Below are positions 35,237-44,770 of a stretch of DNA of 53,398 bases, one piece after another. Positions within the stretch are counted from its first letter, which is position 1; every line of letters starts with the position of its first letter. The notes beneath the pieces are model-generated. The model saw only the letters and a program-made list of their open reading frames with translations, was not told where the DNA came from and made no database searches. The position numbers were made by a program, and so were the translations under genes. Where the stretch lies: NCBI GenBank assembly GCA_030650875.1, contig JAUSDK010000194.1, positions 1-53,398 on the forward strand, written 5' to 3'. This DNA comes from Polaromonas sp. Lineage in GTDB: Bacteria; Pseudomonadota; Gammaproteobacteria; Burkholderiales; Burkholderiaceae_C.

Positions 35237-35817
35237 ATCAGACCGTACCAGCCCAGCAGGGCACCGGCACCCAGGAGCCAGAGCAGGTGGGTCCGGGTGC
35301 GCCAGACGATGAGCGCCGTGGCGACCGTGACCAGCCAAACCGGCCAGTCGTTGAGTGAACTTCCGTTGGCGCTGGCCAGAATCCAGCCGGTGGCCATCAG
35401 CAGCGCCACCACGATGGGCGCCATGCCCTGCTTGAACGCACGCACCGCCCGCAACTCACGGTTGCGGTGTCCCCACCGGGAAGCGACATAGGTCAGCACG
35501 GTGCTGGGTATCAGGATTCCCAGGAGGGACAGTAAAACCCCTAGCAATCCGGTCAGCATGCCGCCCGCGTTCAGGCCCACATTCCAGCCCAGCAGCGCGA
35601 CAAACAGCACGTTCGGGCCGGGCGCGGCCTGTGCGATGGCGATCGAGGCATTGAACTGCTCATCGGTCAGCCAGTGCTGCTGGTCCACCAGGAAGCGGTG
35701 CATGTCGGGCGCCGTGGTGATGGCGCCGCCTATCGAGAGCAGGGACAGCGTCAGGTAATGCAGGAACAGGGTAAACCAGTCCTGCAGGGTAAAAACGAGC
35801 GCGATCGGCTCGGTCAT
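35233..35817 (-). CDS. Chromate transporter, short-chain CHR subunit
   Basis: CHR domain: FTLFLHYLTLSLLSIGGAITTAPDMHRFLV, AQAAPGPNVLFVALLGWNVG. Confidence 0.88.
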   Translation of the reverse strand: MTEPIALVFTLQDWFTLFLHYLTLSLLSIGGAITTAPDMHRFLVDQQHWLTDEQFNASIAIAQAAPGPNVLFVALLGWNVGLNAGGMLTGLLGVLLSLLGILIPSTVLTYVASRWGHRNRELRAVRAFKQGMAPIVVALLMATGWILASANGSSLNDWPVWLVTVATALIVWRTRTHLLWLLGAGALLGWYGLI

Positions 35818-36389
35818 GACTTGAGCTTCTTGTACGCCAGCACGCAGGCCACGCTGCCCAGGCCAGACAGCACATAAAACAGCGGCCAGCGCAGCAGCGC
35901 AATGGCCACAAAACACAGCCCGCCAAGGACTAGGCATTGACGCATGCCCAGCACGTTATTGAGCAGGGCGCCAGACAGTCTCAGGCCGGTTGCGGCAATC
36001 AGCCCGGCCGCCACCGCGCCCATGCCGCGCAGTGCGCCTGCTACGCCAGGCAGGTCCGCAAACTGCGCATAGACCAGCGCCAGCAGCAACACCAGAATCA
36101 GCGGCACGGTCAGCATGCCGGCCAGCGCCACCATGGCGCCCTTCAGGCCAAAGTAGCGTCCACCTATCATCAAGGACAGGTTCACCACGTTGGGCCCCGG
36201 CATGACCTGCGCGACGGCCCAGTCTTCAATGAACTCCTCGCGCGTCATCCAGCGTTTTTTTTCGACCAGTTCGCGTTGCACCACGGCCAGCACACCGCCA
36301 AAACCCTGCAGCGCCAGCCAGGTGAAGGAAAAAAACAGATCGGTCAGCGACTGGGGGTGCGGGTGGTCGGGCGCGGGCAGTGAATTCAT
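35814..36389 (-). CDS. Chromate transporter, short-chain CHR subunit
   Basis: CHR domain: LALQGFGGVLAVVQRELVEKKRWMTREEFIEDWAVAQVMPGPNVVNLS. Confidence 0.88.
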   Translation of the reverse strand: MNSLPAPDHPHPQSLTDLFFSFTWLALQGFGGVLAVVQRELVEKKRWMTREEFIEDWAVAQVMPGPNVVNLSLMIGGRYFGLKGAMVALAGMLTVPLILVLLLALVYAQFADLPGVAGALRGMGAVAAGLIAATGLRLSGALLNNVLGMRQCLVLGGLCFVAIALLRWPLFYVLSGLGSVACVLAYKKLKS

Positions 36390-36534
36390 GGCCCGATTAT
36401 CGCCGTTCACCCGAACTTCACACGCGCTGTAGAGGCATTTATGCGACTTTTTTGCTATCTAAAATATAGCTTAAAGTTCAATGCAGGATTTGGCTAAAGG
36501 CCTGAAAGTCTTAAAAAATAGAAAAGGCGACCGA

Positions 36535-37278
36535 TCAGACGGTCATGCCGCCCGACACCTCGATTACCGCGCCATTAATATAACTGGCCTCGTCGCTGGC
36601 CAGGAAGGCGTACACGTTGGCAATTTCCCCGGGCTGGCCCAGTCGCTTGAGCGGCACGCGGGTTTCCATCTCCTTGAGGACGTTGTCTGGAATGGTGGCC
36701 AGGATGGGCGTGGCAATAAAGCCGGGCGCCACCGCGTTCACGCGTACGCCCTTGGGCCCGAGTTCGCGGCTCCAGGTCTTGGTAAAACCGATCACGCCGA
36801 ACTTGGTGGCCGCATAGTTGGTCTGGCCAAAGTTGCCGTAAATGCCCACCACCGAACTGGCGTTCAGGATCACGCCCTGGCCCTGCGCGATCATGGTGTC
36901 GGCCACCGCCTGCGCGCAATGAAACACGCCGCGCAGGTTGACATCAATCACGCGGTCGAACTGCTCCAGCGTCATCTTGACCAGCCGCGCATCCTGCGTG
37001 ATGCCGGCGTTGTTGACCAGCACGTCGATGCGGCCAAACTGCGCCTTGACCTGGGCTACCACGGCGTCCACCGTGGCCCGCTGCGTCACGTCCATGACAT
37101 AGCCGACCGCTTGCGCGCCCAGCGCCTGGCATTGCTTCACGGCCTCGTCAATGGCGGCCTGCTTCAGGTCGCAGACGATGACGATGGCGCCTTCCTGCGC
37201 AAACTTGAGGGCGGTGGCCAGGCCGATGCCTTGCGCCGCACCGGTGATGAGGCTGACCTTGTTCTGGAGTCTTGGCAT
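36535..37278 (-). CDS. 3-oxoacyl-ACP / acetoacetyl-CoA reductase (FabG-like SDR)
   Basis: [52 protein letters not shown]. Confidence 0.92.
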   Translation of the reverse strand: MPRLQNKVSLITGAAQGIGLATALKFAQEGAIVIVCDLKQAAIDEAVKQCQALGAQAVGYVMDVTQRATVDAVVAQVKAQFGRIDVLVNNAGITQDARLVKMTLEQFDRVIDVNLRGVFHCAQAVADTMIAQGQGVILNASSVVGIYGNFGQTNYAATKFGVIGFTKTWSRELGPKGVRVNAVAPGFIATPILATIPDNVLKEMETRVPLKRLGQPGEIANVYAFLASDEASYINGAVIEVSGGMTV

Positions 37279-37520
37279 GAGGGGAACCTTTTTTGTGGAT
37301 GCGCGTGGCGTGCGGATCGCGTCGTGGATGAGTGCTTCGGTCATGCGGATTTTCCTGCGAACGGCACGGGGCCGATAACAAAAAATACTTTAAATGAAAA
37401 GTATAGGCACGAGGCGTTGCATTTGCCTGACGCGAAGGCGCCATGTGGGCTGCGACGGACTGCGCAATGGCTGTTTTTTTAGTGGTTAATTGTTCCCGTA
37501 TTCATTGGTCCTCAGGCCTT

Positions 37521-37538
37521 AATTCTCGATAGAGAATT
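37521..37538 (-). terminator. Hairpin AATTCTC-GATA-GAGAATT directly after the small membrane ORF
   Basis: perfect 7-bp stem with a 4-nt loop; weak U-tract, so terminator function is uncertain. Confidence 0.4.
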
Positions 37539-37709
37539 TCAGGAAGCGTCCTTGCTGCGCGTGCGGCCCACCGCGCTGAAAATGCCGATGCCGAGCACGA
37601 TCAGGGAGCCGATGCCGATGTAGAGGTGCGGCACGCCCGCCACCACGGCGCCCCAGACCACGCCGCCCAGAAACATCAAAAACCCGATCATGTAAATTGC
37701 AAAAGACAT
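37539..37709 (-). CDS. Small hydrophobic membrane protein (56 aa, likely two TM segments)
   Basis: manual translation MSFAIYMIGFLMFLGGVVWGAVVAGVPHLYIGIGSLIVLGIGIFSAVGRTRSKDAS*; below the ORF track cut-off; stop followed by a hairpin. Confidence 0.75.
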   Translation of the reverse strand: MSFAIYMIGFLMFLGGVVWGAVVAGVPHLYIGIGSLIVLGIGIFSAVGRTRSKDAS

Positions 37710-37898
37710 TTATTTTCTCCAAAAGTTGTGGGCTGACTATGCGGTCGAGCCGGGTTTTCGGCCATCGGGGACGGTCGCTGTTTGCTGTCAGCGGCGGCCT
37801 ACCCGCTACCGGCCAGGCCGTTGAAGAGTCCCCGCATTCACACGCGATGAAGGTTTGTGCCTCAAAATCCGGGCTTGCGCGCATCAACAAAGGCTTTC

Positions 37899-38567
37899 AT
37901 GACCACTTCCCTCAAAATCGATTTTGTGTCCGACATTTCCTGCCCCTGGTGCGTAGTCGGCCTGAAGGCGTTGGACCAGGCGCTGGCGCGCGTAGCCGGC
38001 CACATCAGCGCCGAACTGCATTTCCAGCCCTTCGAGCTCAACCCGCACATGGCCGCCGAGGGCCAGGAAATCACCGAGCACATCACGCAAAAATACGGCA
38101 TCACGCCTGAGCAGGCCCACGCCAACCGCGAAAACATTCGCCAGCGCGGCGCGCAACTGGGCTTCAAGTTCAGCACGGCCGATGAGCCTGGCGGCGGGCG
38201 ACACCGCATTTACAACACGTTCGATGCGCACCGGCTGCTGCACTGGGCCGAGCTGGAGGGCGCCGGCCTTCAACGGGCGCTCAAGGAAGCGCTGTTTACA
38301 GCCTATTTCACCGACGGCCAAAGTCCGGCCTCGCACGAGGTGCTGGTGCGCGTGGCAGGCGAGGTGGGCCTGGACGCGGTGCGTGCCCGCGAGATTCTGG
38401 CCTCCAACGACTACGCCGATGACGTGCGCGAGCGTGCGCAGTTTTACCTGAGCCAGGGCATTCACTCGGTGCCCGCCGTCATCATCAATGACCGCCACCT
38501 GATCTCGGGCGGCCAGCCGGTCGAGATGTTTGAACAAGCCCTGCGTCAGATCGCGGCGGCGGGCTGA
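37899..38567 (+). CDS. DsbA family oxidoreductase (FrnE-like)
   Basis: IDFVSDISCPWCVVGLKAL (CPWC), GIHSVPAVIINDRHLISGGQPVEMFEQAL. Confidence 0.92.
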   Translation: MTTSLKIDFVSDISCPWCVVGLKALDQALARVAGHISAELHFQPFELNPHMAAEGQEITEHITQKYGITPEQAHANRENIRQRGAQLGFKFSTADEPGGGRHRIYNTFDAHRLLHWAELEGAGLQRALKEALFTAYFTDGQSPASHEVLVRVAGEVGLDAVRAREILASNDYADDVRERAQFYLSQGIHSVPAVIINDRHLISGGQPVEMFEQALRQIAAAG

Positions 38568-38574
38568 AGCGGCC

Positions 38575-39303
38575 ATGCGCTACGAGCTGCACTACTGGCC
38601 GACGATTCAGGGCCGCGGCGAATTTGTCCGCCTGGCCCTGGAGGCCGCTGGCGCCGACTACCTGGACGTGGCGCGCGGCCCCGAGGCCGAAGGGCAGGGC
38701 GTCTCAGCCATGCTGCGCTGGATGGATGGCCCTGACGTGGTGCATCCGCCGTTTGCACCGCCTTTTCTGGTCCATGGCCAGGTCGTCGTCGGCCAGACCG
38801 CGGCCATCCTGCTTTACCTGGGGCCGCGCCTGGGCCTGGTGGCCAAAAGCGAGACCCAGCGCCTATGGACGCACCAGCTCCAGCTGACCATCGCCGACGC
38901 GGTGGCCGAAGCGCACGACACGCACCACCCGATTGCCGGCAGCCTGTACTACGAAGACCAGAAACCCGAGGCCGCCAGGCGCGCCCAGGAGTTCCGCGAA
39001 CTGCGCATACCCAAGTATTTGGGGTGGTTTGAAAGCGTGCTGCAGCGCAACCCCAAGGGCAGCGCCCATTTGGTGGGCGCCCGGCTGAGCTACGCCGATT
39101 TGTCGCTGTTCCAATTGGTTGAAGGCCTGCTGTACGCCTTTCCCCTGGCGGGCCGGCGCGCGCTGACCCAAAACCCCCGGGTGGGCGCCCTGCATGACTG
39201 CGTGGCAGAGCACCCCAGGGTGGCGGCCTACCTGGCCAGCCCGCGGCGCTTGGCCTTTTGCGAGGAGGGTATTTTCAGGCGCTATCCAGAACTGGATGCC
39301 TGA
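38575..39303 (+). CDS. Glutathione S-transferase family protein
   Basis: YELHYWPTIQGRGEFVRLALEAAGADYLDVARG; C-terminal helical domain SYADLSLFQLVEGLLYAFP. Confidence 0.88.
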   Translation: MRYELHYWPTIQGRGEFVRLALEAAGADYLDVARGPEAEGQGVSAMLRWMDGPDVVHPPFAPPFLVHGQVVVGQTAAILLYLGPRLGLVAKSETQRLWTHQLQLTIADAVAEAHDTHHPIAGSLYYEDQKPEAARRAQEFRELRIPKYLGWFESVLQRNPKGSAHLVGARLSYADLSLFQLVEGLLYAFPLAGRRALTQNPRVGALHDCVAEHPRVAAYLASPRRLAFCEEGIFRRYPELDA

Positions 39304-39322
39304 GCACTGCTCCGGGCAGGCG

Positions 39323-39350
39323 AAAAAAGCTGGCGATCGCCAGCTTTTTT
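39323..39350. terminator. Strong bidirectional terminator
   Basis: perfect palindrome AAAAAAGCTGGCGATCGCCAGCTTTTTT between convergent genes. Confidence 0.92.
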
Positions 39351-39377
39351 TGTTTTTACCAGGAAATCAACCCGGTG

Positions 39378-39821
39378 TCAGTCCCTGTTTCCGTGTCCCT
39401 TGCCGTTGCCCTTGCCATTACCGTGACCTTTGTTCCCGCCTTCGCCATGGCCCCGATCTTCCTTGTACTTGTCCTTTTTGAACTTTTGCTGCTGCACCGG
39501 GACGTACTGGACTTCGCGCACCCAGGTGCCAGGTTGCCGGTAGTAGCCGCCACTTTTTTGCTCCCAACGGTCGGGAGCCCAGCGGTAGCCATCACGCTTC
39601 ATGATGGCATGACCGCGCACCCATACGTGGCGGTCGCCATTCCAGGCCCAGTAACCTGGCGCCCAGATACGGTTGGGGGCAAGCACCGGCACCACTTCGT
39701 ATTGGGGCTGCGGCGGCGCCAGGTTGATGTTGATGCTGACTTGCGCCAGTGCCGGCGCGGCTGCCGCACCTGCGAGCAGGGCAGCGAGCAGGATTTTTTT
39801 GAGCGGGTTGCTGAGGGTCAT
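39378..39821 (-). CDS. Periplasmic YXWGXW/WxxGxW-type repeat protein with His/Gly/Lys-rich tail
   Basis: signal peptide; APGYWAWNGDRHVWVRGH; YRWAPDRWEQKSGGYYRQPGTW; tail GHGEGGNKGHGNGKGNGKGHGNRD. Confidence 0.8.
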   Translation of the reverse strand: MTLSNPLKKILLAALLAGAAAAPALAQVSININLAPPQPQYEVVPVLAPNRIWAPGYWAWNGDRHVWVRGHAIMKRDGYRWAPDRWEQKSGGYYRQPGTWVREVQYVPVQQQKFKKDKYKEDRGHGEGGNKGHGNGKGNGKGHGNRD

Positions 39822-39937
39822 AAAAGTTTCCTTCGGTTAATGATGGGAGTGTCTGCCCGGCCGGATACGGCGTTGCGCATGCCGCGTAAAGTTCTTTGTG
39901 GTGCCGGGCTTGATCTGTAAAGCGGTTGGGCCGGATG

Positions 39938-40264
39938 CTACTGCATGGAGGCGCCCTGGCGGTCAAGCTTGCTGCCGCAGTCGACTTGGGCATCGAGTTG
40001 CAGGCCCTGGCGAGACCAGTCGCTGTCGGTCACTTTGCAGCCTGATGTTTTTGCTATAGCGTCGAGTAGCGCGCCCCGGCTGGACTGCGTGATGGCAAAC
40101 GGCTTGCCGATCCCGCTGGGCGTGACGATCCAGGTGCTGTTGGTCAGCTGCCCGATCTGGTAGGTCCGGCCATCAATGCTGACCCGCTGTTCAGCGGTGC
40201 CGGTCGCCGACGGCAGTGCGCAGGCACTGAGGCAAAGGGCGCTGGCCGCGATCAGAATTTTCAT
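39938..40264 (-). CDS. Small putative lipoprotein, hypothetical
   Basis: lipobox ALCLSACA at N-terminus; 108 aa; ATGA overlap with upstream ORF. Confidence 0.7.
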   Translation of the reverse strand: MKILIAASALCLSACALPSATGTAEQRVSIDGRTYQIGQLTNSTWIVTPSGIGKPFAITQSSRGALLDAIAKTSGCKVTDSDWSRQGLQLDAQVDCGSKLDRQGASMQ

Positions 40265-40443
40265 GCGCGCACCCGGCCCGAACCTGGCAGCGGGGTTGCG
40301 GTACTGGCGGGGTTGAGCAGCGCGCTGCCAGCAGCTTTGGGCACCGGCACATGCGGCGGCGGCGTGGGCAGCTTGGCGTCAGGACAGCCGCTGAGCAGCA
40401 AGCCCAGCACGGCAATCAGGGGTAATGGCAGAAGGTGTTTCAT
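40261..40443 (-). CDS. Very small Pro-rich putative lipoprotein
   Basis: MKHLLPLPLIAVLGLLLSGCPDAKLPTPPPHVPVPK, lipobox LLSGC. Confidence 0.65.
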   Translation of the reverse strand: MKHLLPLPLIAVLGLLLSGCPDAKLPTPPPHVPVPKAAGSALLNPASTATPLPGSGRVRA

Positions 40444-40538
40444 GATGTCTCCAGACGTAATCAATCTGCGTTTTGGCGAATCATAGGCTGCAGCCCAGCG
40501 CCAGACTAGCACCGCACGCCAATTCGCGGCAAGCGCCT

Positions 40539-40567
40539 ACAAACCCGACTGCTTGTGTCGGGTTTGT
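40539..40567. repeat. 11-bp stem hairpin in divergent intergenic region
   Basis: ACAAACCCGAC(40539-40549) tgcttgt GTCGGGTTTGT(40557-40567). Confidence 0.8.
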
Positions 40568-40629
40568 CCTAGGGCGGGCCGCTGATGCGCCCCTGACAAT
40601 CATTTTTAAACTTGAAAAGGAAGCCCGCC

Positions 40630-41088
40630 ATGTCTACCCGTCGCCACGTCACCCGCCTTTCCCTGGTCTCCATTTTGGCGGCCGCCGCTGCCTTGTCAGG
40701 CTGCAGCATGATGGAGCGCCAGTCCAACCTGGTGGCCTTTACCACCCAGTTGCGCGCTGGCAACGAAGTGCCGCCCAACGCCAGCCAGGGCAGCGGCTCG
40801 GTCGACGCAGTGCTCAACAAGGACACCCATCTGTTTCGCTGGAAGGTCAGCTACACCGGCTTGACCGGCCCCGCTACTGCAGCCCACTTTCATGGCCCTG
40901 CAGCCGTGGGGGCCAATGCCGGTGTCGCCCTGGCATGGCCCAGCCCGGTTCGCAGTCCCCTGGAAGGCCGCGCCACGCTGACGCCAGCGCAGGCGGCCGA
41001 TCTGCTGGCGGGCCGCTGGTACGCCAACATCCACACGGCAGCCCATCCGGCGGGCGAAGTGCGCGGGCAGATGACGCCGCAGTATTGA
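40630..41088 (+). CDS. CHRD domain-containing lipoprotein
   Basis: lipobox AALSGCSM; LRAGNEVPPNASQGSGS, AHFHGPA, GRWYANIHTAAHPAGEVRGQM. Confidence 0.9.
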   Translation: MSTRRHVTRLSLVSILAAAAALSGCSMMERQSNLVAFTTQLRAGNEVPPNASQGSGSVDAVLNKDTHLFRWKVSYTGLTGPATAAHFHGPAAVGANAGVALAWPSPVRSPLEGRATLTPAQAADLLAGRWYANIHTAAHPAGEVRGQMTPQY

Positions 41089-41247
41089 GCCAGATTCGCG
41101 GCCTGATGCCGGGCATTCAGGGTGTTTCAGCGTGCCAAGAGTCCCTTGCCGGTGCGTGGCCCGGCTTAAAACCTTAAAATCGCGGGTTAACTTTCAACTG
41201 CTGGCGCATCCACAAGGTGATTTTGCCCAGTTACAACCGATCGCCCC

Positions 41248-43638
<2,391 letters not shown>

Positions 43639-43661
43639 TTCGCGGGCTTTCGCACGAATCC

Positions 43662-43694
43662 GGCGCCCGGAAACTCCGGGGGGCCATTTTTTTA
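43662..43694 (+). terminator. Rho-independent terminator after ygiQ-like gene
   Basis: GGCGCCCGGA-aac-TCCGGGGGGCC followed by ATTTTTTT. Confidence 0.8.
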
Positions 43695-43704
43695 AGACAA
43701 ATAA

Positions 43705-43756
43705 GCTTCCAGCGCATAGCCAGCGGGCGCAAGCAGCTATTTATTTAATAGCTGCT
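43705..43756. repeat. Small palindromic repeat copy B
   Basis: contains perfect 10-bp stem AGCAGCTATT-TATTT-AATAGCTGCT (43732-43756); left arm resembles copy A at 29708-29748. Confidence 0.65.
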
Positions 43757-43838
43757 GCCCGCCGTGCCGTGGTCACCACCCCGAAAATAATTTCAATCAC
43801 GATGGCATCCCCGCCATCGCTTACCTGTTTGCCCCACC

Positions 43839-44573
43839 ATGAACATCACCGTCAACGAAGAACTGCTTGCCTACATCGACCCGCTGACGCCCGACGAACA
43901 CGCGGCGCTGGAGCGCAGCCTGGTGGCAGAGGGCTGCCGCGACGCGCTGGTGCTGTGGGGGGAGGTGCTGGTCGACGGCCACAACCGCTATGGCATTTGC
44001 AGCAAGCACGGGATTGCCTTCAACACCGTACAAAACACCCAGTTCAAATCCATGGACGACGTTCACTTGTGGATGATCGACCAGCATTTGGGCCGGCGCA
44101 GCCTGTCGGACTTCCAGCGCGGCGTGCTGGCGCTGCGCAAAAAAGACATTCTGGCCGCGAGCGTGCCGCCCACGCCGGCCGAGCCGTCAGCAGGCGTGCC
44201 CGTCAAGCCCGAAGTGACCACCCGCGACGCCATTGCCAAGTCCGCGCGCATCAGCAGCAACGCCATCAGCCAGATTGAAAAGATCCAGAAGTCCGCCGCG
44301 CCTGAGCTGGTGGCGGCCGTCAAGTCGGGCACGATTTCCATCAACGCCGCAGCCACCGTGGCGTCGCTGCCCGTGGAGGCGCAGGTGGCGGCTGTGGCCG
44401 GCGGCAAAAAAGAGCTGCAGCAAGCCGCCCGCCAGGTGCGCGAAAGCAAGGCCGTCGCCCGCACGGAGCCTGAATCGCCTGAAGGCGTGGTTGCCCGGCT
44501 GAAGCAAACCATCTCCGAACTCAGCGCGGAAAATGCAGCGCTCAAAGCGAAGCTGGCCGAACTGACCGCCTGA
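43839..44573 (+). CDS. ParB-like N-terminal domain protein (orphan; partition/regulator-like)
   Basis: ALERSLVAEGCRDALVLWGEVLVDGHNRYGIC (ParB-like), SLSDFQRGVLALRKK and ARISSNAISQIEKIQKSAAPELVAAVKSGTISINAAATVASLP (HTH-like), C-terminal coiled coil. Confidence 0.78.
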   Translation: MNITVNEELLAYIDPLTPDEHAALERSLVAEGCRDALVLWGEVLVDGHNRYGICSKHGIAFNTVQNTQFKSMDDVHLWMIDQHLGRRSLSDFQRGVLALRKKDILAASVPPTPAEPSAGVPVKPEVTTRDAIAKSARISSNAISQIEKIQKSAAPELVAAVKSGTISINAAATVASLPVEAQVAAVAGGKKELQQAARQVRESKAVARTEPESPEGVVARLKQTISELSAENAALKAKLAELTA

Positions 44574-44740
44574 CAAGCCAGGAATCATGAGCGGCTAGCG
44601 ACTGGGCGGCGGTTGTCCGCGCAAGACAGGGGGCTGATTCATGGGTTTTAATGCACAAAAAATGCCATTCGGTCACTTGCGTGGCTGCAAGGGTGCGCTT
44701 TTCGGGTAAATTTAAAAAGACACCAAAATAAACTGTTTTT

Positions 44741-44754
44741 CCCTGCGCGCAGGG
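44741..44754. promoter_or_regulatory. 14-bp perfect palindrome CCCTGCGCGCAGGG upstream of the histidine kinase
   Basis: direct reading; function unknown. Confidence 0.3.
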
Positions 44755-44770
44755 GAATCGTCAGTTTGAC

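Noticed and set aside
35233-36389. Chromate transporter pair as a frameshifted single chrA
   Set aside because: The two ORFs are each complete CHR domains with a 4-nt overlap, the usual short-chain CHR pair arrangement.
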